A DNA stretch of 64,000 nt from Magicicada septendecula (GCA_034769895.1 CM068373.1:196458134-196522133), one strand, 5' to 3'. Positions 23,856 to 35,289 are shown, counted from the stretch's first letter. Notes: generated by a model from the sequence alone, not told the origin. Numbers and translations: made by a program.

Positions 23856-24091
23856 CTGAGTACATTCCGCCAGAATACCAGAAGCCAAAAAAATTTTTTT
23901 TAGCAAGGAAAAATAAGGAAATGAAGAGGACACTGGAAGATGTAGCAGTTAAAGCTAGAGAAACAGATAGAGACAAGAAAAATAGAGCTCTTTCACAGAA
24001 AGAAGAAACAAACTTTGTTAGAAAACAAAAGAATAAAATTAGCATTCTGCAAAAGAAATTATCAAAGTGGGGACTCAACTATGATATTCAG
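23856..24091 (+). CDS. Internal coding exon of an unidentified gene
   Basis: A 236-base open block is bounded by a pyrimidine-rich acceptor (TATGTTTCAG|CT) and a donor (CAG|GTATAG). It encodes 78 residues starting EYIPPEYQKPKKFFLARKNK and ending KLSKWGLNYDIQ. The middle is strongly charged and helical (coiled-coil-like). It enters in phase with two carried bases and ends in phase 0. I do not recognise the family. The lysine-rich terminal exon at 42363 is on the same strand and could belong to the same gene, but nothing in the sequence proves it. It could also be a spliced transposon exon. Confidence 0.55.
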
Positions 24092-25190
24092 GTATAGTAT
24101 GTGTTTTTTTTTTAACTCCAGCTGTAGTGTTACGTTGTTTCTAATATAATATAAAGTTCTAAATGGCTTAGGCTGAATCGTTACTACGTTCCCACTGTTG
24201 GTAAAGTATAGCCTGTTTTTAGTCAGTTACTTACCTTTTGTCAGGAGATGATAAACCAGCATGTATTATCACCTATAAACTCAAAACGTAAAGAAAATCA
24301 TTAACCTGCAAATATATACATCATACAGCCTTCTGTTTCAAAGCATACTTGAGATCCATAGCCATTATAATCTTTCTCTAGCAACTCTTTGAGCACACAG
24401 TATATCTCTCTGTAGACCATGTTGTTTCAAACTGCCATGTTGTGCAGACCATTTAATCACCAGCTTTATGATACCCCGGATGTTCCAGTAATTATCTGCC
24501 CAACTAGTTTACCAATTGTGGCAGTTTATGTAGAGACCTCTATAACAGCTGATTTCTCTGATTACCTTTCATAAAGGTAAATGCTAAATACACTTTCTTC
24601 CACTATGAAGATATCTTGATTTGCTAACAACGGTTGTTCGATAATCGTGTTTCCTAAGTTATGGGATGATATCTTCACAATATTGGAATAAATGAAGATC
24701 CCTAAGAGCTTTACAGGTGTTCAGGGAAAATACGAGACAGAACAAGCTGATTTATAAAACTTTCAGCAATTTCAGTCTCTTTAAAACAATGTGAGGAAAT
24801 AAGAAGTATTCAGTATGTCATATCTAATTTTCAACCAATAGTTCTCAGAAATACTTCAATCAATTGTCAAAGTAGTTCTCAGAAGATGAGAAACACTGCT
24901 GAAAATGCAAATACCAGAAGCAGAAAACTGCTTACTTTTACTGGTAACCAAATGGTATTGGCCCAGGAGTTCGAAGTGTAGAATTTGTGGTTTAACAGTT
25001 ATTCAGTATGTGTGCACAGAGGGTTTAGAAATCAGTTTAATAAAGACTGTTTGAACTCTTAATTGGTAACAGTTTTGCCCCCCCCCTCCAAAATTCAAAA
25101 TAATAGATCCTGTATAGGATCCTTGGAAAACAAAATGTGTTTCATAATTGGAACAAAGGTACATGTTAATAGAAGAAGAATCTTTTCTAC
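24092..25190. other. Non-coding stretch, nothing identified
   Basis: Intron-like AT-rich DNA between the exon at 23856-24091 and the first composite repeat. No further exon could be supported. Confidence 0.3.
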
Positions 25191-25360
25191 TATTACATCC
25201 ATATTCCTTAAGGAAATGGAAGTATGGTGATGGCAAAAAAAATCGTGTTCGACATTATTGCAGATTCTGATTCCACTACACTCAAAACATGAAAAAAAGT
25301 CGTTTTTCGAAAAGTGTCTGTCTGTGTGTGTGTGTGTGTGTGTGTAGATTTGTTTTTCTA

Positions 25361-25990
25361 TGGCAAACGATAACTGCCGCAAATTCAAACAGAATCAAGT
25401 AATTTTTTGCGTACAGCCCCGATTTGTAGAGTACTCATGACCTATTGTTTTTGGTAAAGATCGGTTGAGGGAAAGGGGTAGTTTACCTGCAACAGTTTTT
25501 TTTTATCAAGGGTAATTTTTTTTTTTGGCAAACGATAACAGCCGCAAGTTCAAACAGAATCAAAAGATTATTTGCATACAGCCCTAAATTGCAGAGTTCT
25601 CAAGACCTATTGTTTTTGGTGAAGATCGGTTAAGGGAAAGGGGTAGTTTACCTGCAGCGTTTTTTTATGAAGGGTATTTTCTATGGCAAATGATAACAGC
25701 CGCAAATTCAAACAGAATCAAATAATTTTTTGCATACAGCTCTGATTTGTAGAATACTCAAGACCTATTGTTTTTGGTGAAGATCGGTTAAGGGGAAGGG
25801 GTAGTTTACCTGCAACTTTTTTATCAAGGTAATTTTCTATGACGAACGATAACTGCCGCATATTCAAACAGAATCAAATAATCTTTTGCATACGTCACTG
25901 AATTGTAGAGAACTCAAGGCCTTTTGATTTTGGTGAAGATCGGTTAAGGGGAAGGGGTAGTTTACCTGCAACCTTTTACGTTTTAACAAG
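25361..25990. repeat. Array of four ~160-bp tandem units
   Basis: Units begin near 25361, 25525, 25685 and 25841 (GGCAAACGATAAC...CCGCA) and contain the conserved words GAAGATCGGTTAAGG and GGGGTAGTTTACCTGCAAC. Units differ by small indels, so the array is not fresh. The same unit appears twice in copy 2 and roughly nine times in copy 3. Confidence 0.85.
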
Positions 25991-26217
25991 AATAAAGTAC
26001 TTGAAAATTCATTTAAACTTTTTAAAACAATGGTAATTTGTTAAAAATAAAATAATTTTGTTGCCAGGCAATAAAATTATAATTTTTTCATTTTAATGTA
26101 AATCATGTATAAGAGAAAATATATCGTGCGTGGCAGGCAAGCATATCTCAGTTATGTACTGTTTACGTTTCCATTTTATTATTATGACTACCGCAATTAA
26201 AAGGCAGGACACACACA

Positions 26218-26255
<38 letters not shown>

Positions 26256-26839
26256 TCGCGTTATTTCTGGCCTCATTCATGTTTATTTTCGTACATTTGC
26301 ACGCTTTTTAAATGGAAAGTGCCGAAACCCATACCAACATAACGCGTGCAAGCCGAAAAAGTGTCCAGCGTGGATAGCGATTTGCTTCCTGTGGATCGCT
26401 GGGCAGTGTAACTGCACGTGTTTACAGAGGAACGATTCATAGACAGACTTTTTGTCTTTAGGGAATGAACCCTCTGCAAGATGCTGAGGGTCCATGAGTG
26501 ACTTCGGAGCGCTCCTTCTTTTCCGCGTGTTTGTTCTGTGAAACGTACACTGTAGATTCGCAGCTTTACTCTAAGCAACGCTCAATAGGAAATGTTGAAA
26601 ATTTTTGTCCACGGTGTACCCTCATACACACTAAACCTGCTCTGATGTTTTAATTATGGACATCATAATATTAAAACTTTGGAAACTTGAGCACTACTTA
26701 ATGGAGATCAATCATTAACTTATACAAGCCATTAATTTTATGCATATTTTTTTATATATATGTGTACGTTATCAGCAACAAAGAAGTAGTTTTTGTTAAA
26801 ATTCCTTCCCGGAATATTTGGCCATAGTCCAATGTTTTC

Positions 26840-26900
26840 TACAAAACCAGACGTTTCGGCAATGCCATCGACTTCCATCATCAGTGAAAATCTAGTGCGA
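26840..26900 (-). ncRNA. Hammerhead-like motif in composite copy 1
   Basis: Minus-strand core CUGAUGA (26884-26878), extra U, a degenerate stem II, then CC-GAA-ACGU-C. The homologue in copy 3 (35949-35983) has a better stem II (GGCAGU/ACUGCU), which supports descent from a structured RNA. Copy 2's version (31120-31114) has lost the G of GAA. Confidence 0.5.
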
Positions 26901-27062
26901 TAACGTGAGGTGGTATACGTTAGTGACCACAGTACTGTGGTTAAGGCTGTAGCAGTAAGTAGAAAGAAGTAGTTTCTATGGTAATATTTCATTTCGAAAA
27001 TGATTTTAAATATAAATCTTAGAATATGAAAGTCATGTATGGTTCTCCATACCGATATTTTT

Positions 27063-28150
27063 ATATTGGTTTTGCCTTATATCATTATTAGTTGGATTGT
27101 TTAAATATTGTTAGGTTAATTTCAGTGAAACTGTTTCAGATTATCTTGTAACTGCAAAATTTTATAAATGTTCCGAATTGTCATACCAACTATGAGAATA
27201 CATTTACTTTACACAATTTATTACAAAAACAATATACTAAAACAGAGTATCAAAAAATCAGATACATCTTGGAGTAATATGCATTGCACATATTAGCAGC
27301 TGATGTCTTGCCACTACATGACACCACCACTCCCACTGTATATCTGTTAAATAAATCTGTTTTTTATATTAATAATTGTTCAAATAATTCTTGTTATAAA
27401 TATTAATAATAAACAATATTTTATATTTTTAACAAGAATATATTTTTTATTTATTTATATTTACACTGTTTTGACAGTTTTTATTACTGTTATCTTCAGA
27501 AATAAAACTAACCTCATCACTGCTAGAAGTGTTACTGTTTACAATTAAACAGTAACAGTAACAGTAAGCAATTAATTGAAATTGCTTACAGTTAAATCTT
27601 TTTATACACAGCATCACTAATAACTTACTTTGAACTATGTAAAAAGAGTTGTGTCAAAAAAGAAAACATGAACACAGATGAAATTTATCAGGGTATGGAC
27701 AGCTCATCAATTTGTTGATTTGCTAACTAAATCCATTAATTATTGTAACTAAAAAAATCTGAAAGTTATAATAGTGGTTTTCAAACAATATTTACTACTT
27801 GTGCATATACTTTTAATATGACAAGTACCAGTAAGAACTGTACCTTATTCTACTGATGGGTAGAGGGTTTCAGAACTGCTAGTGAAATCTTGTGTGTTCT
27901 AGTGATTTGAAAAACTACTTCAGACCTGAAATAATGGTTAAAATATGAGTGTCATCTACCAAAATGTTCAGAAAAGTTTGTAGAATAATTTAAAAAAAGT
28001 AAAAATGTAGTTCCAAAGGCAGCGCTTCTTCATAATGGAATTAAATTTCCATCAGTATCATTAGGGTACAAAATTAAAATAACCGAGTTACATTAACATG
28101 TGAAACTTATTTTGGAAAAGATTCAATACAAGAAACATGCTTGGTATATA
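27063..28150. other. Non-coding stretch, nothing identified
   Basis: AT-rich spacer between composite copy 1 and the nested element cluster. The direct repeats of ACAGTAAC at 27525-27580 are too short to interpret. Confidence 0.3.
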
Positions 28151-28852
28151 CAGGGTGATTCACGAAGATATACAGAGACTTTAGGAGCTCATTCTACATG
28201 TAAAAATAAAGAAAAAAGTTCATATAAATATAGGTCCGCAAATGCTGCGTTAGCGAGTTATGGCTAGCCAAATATTTTACCCTGATTTCAGCTCCTCTGG
28301 TCATATTAGGCCGTACTGAAGATCTAGGAACCCAAATTAAGGGACAAACTTGATGGTTTCATGTAGTTTTTGACCTGAAAAATTGAATAAAATAAGTCCC
28401 GGAACTGTAACTTTAATAGTTTTTGGGAAAACTGGTGAAAAACGCAGTTCAGTCGTGATGGCATAAACAACTTACGAAACGAACACTCATGGGCAGAAGT
28501 GAACCCTCATACAACGGTGGAACATAACTTTCAACAGCGATTTTGCTTTAATGTGTGGTGTGGGATTATTCATAATCAGTTGATTGGACTGTTTATTTTC
28601 CATGTCAAATCAACACAAAAAACAATACTTTTTTTCTGTACCATCTCAGATTTTGATTAAATTTGGTACACAGGTTACCTTCATATAGACTAAGAAAAAT
28701 ACCAAAGTTTTTTTAAATATGTCAACCGGTTTGGAAATTACAGCTATGTAAAGTTTTCAAAAAACGCCCAAAAACGCCGGTACATGACATTTTTGAACTG
28801 CGATTGTAGCTCTCCTAGTTGAGATAGAAAGCCAGGAGAGGTGTCATTTTTA

Positions 28853-31296
28853 CTTCCATATTCCTTAAGGAAATGGAAGTATGGTGATGGCAAAAAAAAT
28901 CGTGTTCGAGATTATTGCAGATTCTGATTGTACTACACTCAAAACATGAAAAAAAGTCGTTTTCCGAAAAGTGTCTGTGTGTGTGTGTGTCTGTCTGTCT
29001 CTCTGTCTGTCTTGTGTAGATTTTTTTTCTATGGCAAACGATAACAGCCGCAAATTCAAACAGAATCAAATAATTTTTTGCATACAGCCCTGATTTGTAG
29101 AGTACTCACGACCTATTGTTTTTGGTGAAGATCGGTTGAGGGAAAGGGGTAGTTTACCTGCAACGGTTTTTTTTTATCAAGGGAAATTTTGTTTTTTGGC
29201 AAACGATAACAGCCGCAAATTCAAACAGAATCAAATAATGTTTCGCATACAGCCCTGAATTGTAGAGTTCTCAGGACCTATTGTTTTTGGTGAAGATCGG
29301 TTAAGGGGAAGGGGTAGTTTACCTGCAACCTTTTACGTTTTAACAAGAGTAAAGTACTTGAAAATTCATTTAAACTTTTTCAAACAATGGTAATTGTTAA
29401 AAATAAAATAATTTTGTTGCCAGGCAATAAAATTATAATTTTTTCATTTTAATGTAAATCTGTACATAGTATAAAGTAAAGTCGGTCCGTTTTCTCTCTG
29501 TGTTTGAAATCTCTAATCTCAGGAAGTACTGAACGGATTTTATTCAAGTTTTCGCCAATAGATAGAGTGTCTATCGAGGAACATTTATGTGTATAATTAA
29601 TACATATATGTTGTACATTAGCTTAGCTATCATGGTTTATGTCAAGTAAGTGGTATAGTTTACATCTTATATATAAAAATGAATGTTTCTTTGTTTGTCC
29701 CGTATGCGTTCCTATACCATTCATCCGATTGCGATGAAACTTCGGTGAGTTGTGCGCACGTCCGCGAATGTTTGTTCCACATCTCCTCCTAAACCACTGT
29801 ACCGATTTCAACCAAGCTTGGCACAAATATTTTACGCAACGGGAGAACCAACATAGGATAGGTGTTTTTTCGATGGGGTCCTTTTGGGGGTTCTTTGGGG
29901 TCTTCCACATCACCTCCTAAACCACTGGACCGATTTCAACCAAACTTGGCACAAATATTTTACGCAAAGGGAGAACTAACATAGGACAAGTGTTTTTTTC
30001 GATACGATCCTTTGGGGGGTCTTCCACGTCTCCACCTTGGACCGATTTCAACCAAACTTGGCACAAATATTTTACGCAACGGGAGAACCAACATAGGACA
30101 GGTGTTTTTTTCGATATGATCCTCTGGGGGGTCCTTTGCAGTCTTAAAAAACTATTAGATCTGGTTACTATGGCAAGCCAATAGAATAGATTCTGTTCTA
30201 AATATATTATCGCATTAAATTGAAGACCACGCGAACGAAGTTGTGGGCAACAGCTATTTATTTTTAAGAAGCCTACTTTAATTAAACTTTATTAATTAAA
30301 CTAACATTTTCATTACGTACAACGTGAAACTCCGTAGCGAAGCATGGGTATTCTGCTAGTCATGTATAAGAGAAAATATATCGTGCGTGGCAGGCAAGCA
30401 TATCTCAGTTATGTACTGTTTACGTTTCCATTTTATTATTATCACTATCGCAATAAAAAGGCAGGGAAGACACATACACACACACACAATTCGCGTTATT
30501 TCTGGCCTCATTCATGTTTATTTTCTTACATTTGCACGGTTTTTAAATGGAAAGTGCCGAACCCATACCAACATAATGCATGCAAGCCGAAAAAGTGTCC
30601 AGTGTGGATAGCGATTTGCTTCCTGTGGATCGCTGGGCAGTGTAACTGCACGTGTTTACAGAGGAACGATTCATAGACAGACTTTTCGTCTTTAGGGAAT
30701 GAACCCTCTGCAAGATGCTGAGGGTCCATGAGTGACTTCGGAGCGCTCCTTCTTTTCCGCGTGTTTGTTCTGTGAAACGTACATTGTAGATTCCCAGATT
30801 TATTCTAAGCAACGCTCAATAGGAAATGTTGAAAATTTTTGTCAACGGTGAACCCTCATACACGTTAAACCTGCTCTGATGTTTTAATTACGGACATCAT
30901 AATATTAAAACTTTGGAAACTTGAGCACTACTTAATGGAGATTAATCATTAACTTATACAAGCCATTAATTTTATGCATATTTTTTATATATATGTGTAC
31001 AACGTTATCGGCAACAAAGAAATAGTTTTTGTTAAAATTCCTTCCCGGGATATTTGGCCATAGTCCAATGTTTTCTACAAAACCAGACGTTTTGGCAATG
31101 CCATTGACTTCCATCATCAGTGAAAATCGAGTGCGATAACGTGAGGTGGTATATGTTAGTGACCACAGTACTGTGGTTAAGGCTGTAGCAGTAAGTAGAA
31201 AGAAGTAGTTTCTATGGTAATATTTCATTTCGAAAATGATTGAAAAAATAAATCTTAGAATATGGAAGTCATGTATGGTTCTCCATACCGATATTT
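28853..31296. mobile_element. Composite repeat, copy 2 (level 3)
   Basis: Inserted in the left arm of the long-TIR element. CATTTTT precedes it (28846-28852) and is repeated directly after it, a probable 7-bp target duplication. The uninterrupted right arm at about 33400 shows the empty site. It begins with the hairpin ACTTCCATATTCCTTAAGG, contains two ~160-bp units (29033, 29197), a short CA run and a hammerhead-like remnant (31120-31114), and ends after CCATACCGATATTTT. It is interrupted by a Helitron at 29459-30359. Confidence 0.85.
29459..30359 (+). mobile_element. Non-autonomous Helitron, 901 bp (level 4)
   Basis: It starts TCTGTACATAG and ends ...TTCTGCTAG, inserted between host A (29458) and T (30360) with no target duplication. 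Composite copy 1 shows the intact target AAATCATGTATAAG. Twelve bases before the CTAG end is a hairpin, CCGT-A-GC-GAA-GC-ATGG, the expected Helitron 3' terminator. The interior holds about three imperfect copies of a ~110-bp block (ACCGATTTCAACCAAACTTG..., 29787-30145). There is no Rep/helicase frame, so it relied on an autonomous partner. Confidence 0.9.
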
Positions 31297-31859
31297 TAGC
31301 ATTTTTTATGCTCTTTAATGTGCAATAATAAAAATTAGGGGTCAAGAGGAAACATTTTATTCCAAATTCAGAATCAAAATTTTGATTTTGAATTTTTCAA
31401 AATGCACCCCTTTAAAAATTTTGAAAAAATTCATAAGTTATCTGTATATGGTTTTTAATTGTTTTTGTAAGTTTCATAATGGGAACATATAATAAATTTA
31501 AAAAAAAAAAAGGTTTGCATTAGATTTTGGTTAAAAAAAGCCTATTTGACACAATGTATAAACTCATTATGGTTTTATAGGTCTAAATGAGTTATTCTTC
31601 GTTCTTATTGCTTGCCAGTACATGTCTTTATGCCTGTATAATTAATATTTAGGTCTTCTATATATTTTTTTATTTTATATTTACAAAAGTTTGTTAATTT
31701 TATTTTTAAGTTTAAAGTTTAAAAGTTATGTTATTTTTTAGAACTACCTAAACTATAGATTATAAATTTGGATCTTAATAATCTACAAAAGTGTATAGAG
31801 GTCCTTGAGAGAAAAATTCTTGGAATATTTAAAGCCTGATTTCAGTTGACAGATGTAAT

Positions 31860-32858
31860 TTGGAAACATTACAAAAATCACCTTCAGATTTCATTGAAAT
31901 GTTGTGTGAAAACCTTTCTGATTTAGTTAGACATGACTCCATTGCCAAACAACAGAGTTCCTTCATGAACCACACTAAAGAAAATCTGCAGAACTCAGAA
32001 TTTCTTGTTGTTTGTGACTTTTCTGAAAACTATAGTTTCATTCTTCAAGATGAAGCCCAGAGCCATCATTGGAGTAGTGGGCTTGCCACTGTTCATCCAT
32101 TTGTCATCTACTTCAGGAGAGAAGAAAAGACGGAACATGTAAGTTTTGTTGTCATCTCAGAATGTCTGGAGCATAACACAGTTGCTGTGTATTGCTTTCA
32201 AAGAAAGCTCATTGATTTTATGAAAACCAAATTTGGTGACAATATTTCGAAGATTTTTTACTTCTCTGATGGATCAGCAGCTCAATACAAAAACAGAAAG
32301 AATTTTACAAACTTGTGTTTTCATAAAACTGATTTTGGTATTGATGCTGAATGGCATTTCTCAGCTACAGCACATGGGAAAGGAGCATGCGACGGTGTTG
32401 GGGGCAGTGTAAAAAGACTAGCAGCCAGAGCAAGTTTGCAGCGTCCATACGAGAATCAAATACAAACCCCATTTGAGTTGTATGAGTGGGCACTACAAGA
32501 GAAGGTATTTTCTGAATCAGATATATCAACTACTGAGAAAGTGACCACTATACAAGATAGGCTGCAACTGACAGAATTTAGCGGATACATAACCATCATT
32601 TATGAAAATAATGGGTGGTTAGCATATGTACTAGCAAAAGAAGAAGGCATATACGAAGTTAAGGTTTCTTTTCTGCATCCAGCTGGTCCATCAACATCTT
32701 TCGCTTACCCCAGAAAAGCTGACATCCTTTGGCTCTCTGTAACACATGTACTGTGCAAAGTAAACCCAGTGACGCCGACTGGAAGAGTATATAAGCTTAA
32801 AGATAGTGAAGTTCAACAAACTGTTCAGTCCTTCACAGACTACTACAAGGAGTTCTGA
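31860..32858 (+). CDS. 332-residue protein of a long-TIR element, DDE-like, family unnamed
   Basis: This is the longest intact frame in the window. Order of motifs: EFLVVCDFSENYSF (about residues 47-60), HPFVIYFRREEK, KIFYFSDGSAAQYKNRKNF (about 134-152), HGKGACDGVGGSVKRLAARA (about 170-190), and a basic/aromatic C-terminal region. The spacing of acidic residues in strands (CDF..., FSDG..., CDG) suggests an RNase-H-fold nuclease, but that is inference. Homologues with DFxENY, SDGxxxQYKN and HGKxxCDGxGGxVKR are common in arthropods and other animals as uncharacterised proteins. The start is uncertain: the frame opens after a stop at about 31857 with no ATG at its head (first Met codons are internal), and upstream DNA has coding-like pieces in other frames. 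The N-terminus may therefore be lost. Confidence 0.75.
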   Translation: METLQKSPSDFIEMLCENLSDLVRHDSIAKQQSSFMNHTKENLQNSEFLVVCDFSENYSFILQDEAQSHHWSSGLATVHPFVIYFRREEKTEHVSFVVISECLEHNTVAVYCFQRKLIDFMKTKFGDNISKIFYFSDGSAAQYKNRKNFTNLCFHKTDFGIDAEWHFSATAHGKGACDGVGGSVKRLAARASLQRPYENQIQTPFELYEWALQEKVFSESDISTTEKVTTIQDRLQLTEFSGYITIIYENNGWLAYVLAKEEGIYEVKVSFLHPAGPSTSFAYPRKADILWLSVTHVLCKVNPVTPTGRVYKLKDSEVQQTVQSFTDYYKEF

Positions 32859-34839
32859 GAACTACAAAAGACTTTCTTTACACTGTAAGTTTGTTTTCAC
32901 AATGTAACAATTTTTTTATTTAAAAAAACATGTTTCTATTGCACTTTGGTTTTGTAGGGTAGGCCTAGGTTTGGGTATCATTTAATCTAAAAACTTCTGG
33001 ACTATCATTTTTCATACAATTTTGATTTTACTGTGGTATTTAAATTTTGATTTTATTGTTCCCTGTAAAATACTGTTAGGTCTAAAAAAAAAAAAAATAA
33101 CTATTTACTTAGACCTAAAGTTAGTTACTTTTACAGGTTTACAGGTATACAAACCTAAAATGGACAGATGGTAAGATTTGCACTGTGCGTGAAATAGGCT
33201 TTTTAAAATCAAAATCTAATGCAAAGCTTTTTTTAAAAGACTTTATTATATGTTCCCATTATGAGACTTACAAAAACAATTAAAAACCATATAAAGATAA
33301 CTTATGAATTTTTTCAAAATTTTTAAAGGGGTGCATTTTGAAAAATTCAAAATGTTTCCTCTTGACCCCTAATTTTTATTATTGCATATTAAATAGCATA
33401 AAAAATGACACCTCTCCCAGCTTTCTATCTCAACTAGGAGAGCTACAATCGCAGTTCAAAAATGTCATGTAGCAGCGTTTTGGGGCATTTTTTGAAAACT
33501 TTACATAGCTGTAATTTCCAAACTGGCTAACATATTTCAAAAAAATTTGGTATTTTCTTAGTCTATATGAAGGTAACCTCTGTACCAAATTTCATCAAAT
33601 TCGGAGATGGTGAGGTAAAGTCACTGTGTTGAGTTGATATGGAATGACCCGAGCGCTTAACAGGTGAGGCGTACTTATAGTTTCTTCAAGAAGAATTGCC
33701 GACACTGCTTGATGACGTTCCTCTTGCAACACGACGCCGGATATACTTCCAGCACGACGGCGTGCCTCCACATTTCTCTTGTACTATTTCCACCTATTTA
33801 AATCAGCAATTCCCCGAAAAATGGATTGGTCGTGGCGGTCCACAATCCTGGCCACCCAGATTACCTGATCTTATGCCGTTGGATATTTGTGTATGGGGAT
33901 GGATGAAGGATAATGTTTACAAGGTGAAAGTAAATACTCGTGAGGCGTTACTTGCCCGCATTATTGATGCTTTTGTGCAAATAAAGAACAGCCCTGCTGG
34001 ACTACAAAGAACAACATGAGCAATCCACAATCGTGCAGTAAAATGCATTGAAGTCGATGGACACATTTTCGAAAATTTATTGTAAATTTTATTAACTTGG
34101 TTTTCGTTTAAAAATTTTTTCAGTTACATTTTGATTTGTATCGTTCTAAATAAAAGTCCACTTTATTTAACTTTTATTCACTTTCTGTTTACTTTATTTA
34201 TACCAGTTTTCTCAGAATTAAATTTCCTACAAGTTTTATTAAAAAGTTTTATTTGTTTATTGGCAATTTAACAAAGTTATTGTTGTCAAACGTAAAAAAG
34301 TGTGTTTTTTGACTACGATTTTTTGCGTTTTTCACCAGTTTTCTCCAAAACTATTGATGTTACAGTTCTGGGACTTATTTTATTCAACTTTTCAGGTCAA
34401 AAACTATATGACACCATCAAGTTTGTCCCTTAATTTGGGTTCCTAGAACTTCAGTACGGCCTAATATGACCAGAGGAGCTGAAATCAGGGTAAAATATTT
34501 GGCTAGCCATAACTTGCTAACGAAGCGTTTGCGGACCTATATTTATATGAACTTTTTTCTTTATTTTTACATGTAGAATGAGCTCCTAAAGTCTATGCAT
34601 ATCTTCGTGAATCACCCTGTATATATGGTGATTTAAAAACTTGGTTACACCAAATTTTGTTGATTCCTATGCGAATGGGAGAGTAGGGACTGAAAAAGTC
34701 GTTATATAAGAAAAGACTGGCTAAAATGTGAATCAGTCATTCGAGGGAAGAAAAATGTTATAAATCCATTATAGTCCATCGATCAAAAAAAATATAGCTG
34801 GCTCTATTACACATTAAGCTAGGACTTTGTAAAAACAAT

Positions 34840-35285
34840 GGATTTAAATAGTGTTAGATATATGCATTTAAGAAGATTTCCCAGAATAAGGGATTTAAAT
34901 TAAATTCCCCAGATGGTAAAATTAAAGAGGAAATATTTGTAGGTGTACAAATAAGAGAATTGATGGTAGATGAAAAATTTAAGATCAGAAAAATTAAATA
35001 AACAGCATAGCAATCTGTTGGTAGTGTTACCAGGATTTTTGTGGGAGGGGGAATGCTAAGGCAGTAATTGTCAAGATAGTGAGGTGCTTGCTAGATTCAT
35101 TTAAAGCTATGGGCTGCAATATGTCTGTCATGATCCATTTCCTGGACTCCTGTTTGGATTTCTTTCTGGATAATTTGGGTGCAGTCAGCAATGAACATGG
35201 TGAGAGATTTCATCAAGATATTTTAAGCATGGGACAGTGCTATAAGGGCAAGTGGAGTCCCAATGTGCTTACTAACTACTGCTGA
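34840..35285 (+). pseudogene. Fragment of an uncharacterised transposon-associated protein family
   Basis: Pieces QIRELMVDEKFKIRKIK, then SFKAMGCNMSVMIHFLDSCL, LDFFLDNLGAVSNEHGERFH and QDILSMGQCYKGKWSPNVLT occur in order with stops and shifts between them. The block GAVSxExGERFHQDI...Y.G.W is a recognisable hallmark of a repeated arthropod protein family of unknown role. The frame ends at TGA where the family has Trp (DYCW). It lies just outside the nested cluster. Confidence 0.55.
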
Positions 35286-35289
35286 CAAG

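Larger units (their letters stand above)
25194..27062. mobile_element. Composite repeat, copy 1 (Penelope-associated)
   Basis: The left end is a terminal hairpin (about 14-base arms around CCTTAAGG, 25194-25222). Then come a conserved 100 bases with a (GT)n run, four copies of a ~160-bp tandem unit, a (CA)n tract (26207-26252), a GC-richer conserved block (26255-26600), a hammerhead-like motif on the minus strand (core 26884-26878), and a right end with hairpin GTATGG/CCATAC. Copies 2 (28853-31296) and 3 (35773-38258, inverted) share the same order. No protein is encoded, so it is non-autonomous. Copy 1 lacks the Helitron found in copy 2 and serves as its empty-site reference. Confidence 0.75.
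28598..33649. mobile_element. Long-TIR element encoding a 332-residue protein (level 2)
   Basis: Inverted arms of about 500 bp are formed by 28598-28852 plus 31297-31560 on the left and 33175-33649 on the right. The ends read CCATGTCAAATCAACAC and CCATATCAACTCAACAC. The left arm is interrupted by composite copy 2. Removing that insertion gives a ~2.6-kb element with one main ORF (31860-32858). It sits exactly inside the coding part of the mariner-like transposase. I cannot assign a superfamily from sequence alone. Confidence 0.8.
28478..34084 (+). pseudogene. DDE_3 (mariner-like) transposase split by an insertion
   Basis: Left part, 28478-28597: NEHSWAEVNPHTTVEHNFQQ and on to NVWCGIIHNQLIGLFIF. 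Right part from about 33653: ERLTGEAYL, a stop (TAG at 33679), FLQEELPTLLDDVPLATRRR, YFQHDGVPPHFS (second catalytic Asp) and WPPRLPDLMPLDICVWGWMK (third catalytic Asp). It then runs through TGA at 34017 to EVDGHIFENLL and a stop at 34084. This is the family widely found in insects whose N-terminus carries a helix-turn-helix. The first Asp and the DNA-binding domain are absent. Two stops plus the insertion make it dead. Confidence 0.85.
28151..34620. mobile_element. Outer mariner-like element (level 1 of a four-level nest)
   Basis: Near-perfect terminal inverted repeats of about 300 bp begin CAGGGTGATTCACGAAGAT at 28151 and end with the complement at 34620. Both are bordered by TA, as expected for Tc1/mariner insertions. 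Transposase coding parts of the DDE_3 type lie at 28478-28597 and 33650-34084 and read as one protein when the intervening DNA is removed. About 5.05 kb (28598-33649) is therefore inserted DNA, and the element itself is about 1.4 kb. Its N-terminal coding half is also missing. Confidence 0.85.

Noticed and set aside
25361-25990. Regularly spaced repeats considered as a CRISPR-like array
   Set aside because: Units are ~160 bp contiguous tandem repeats without unique spacers, in an animal transposon; this is a satellite-type array.
26130-26578. Open frames on both strands in the conserved middle block of composite copies 1 and 2
   Set aside because: Frames are conserved only because the DNA repeats are nearly identical. 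They contain the CA tract, shift between copies and match no protein family.
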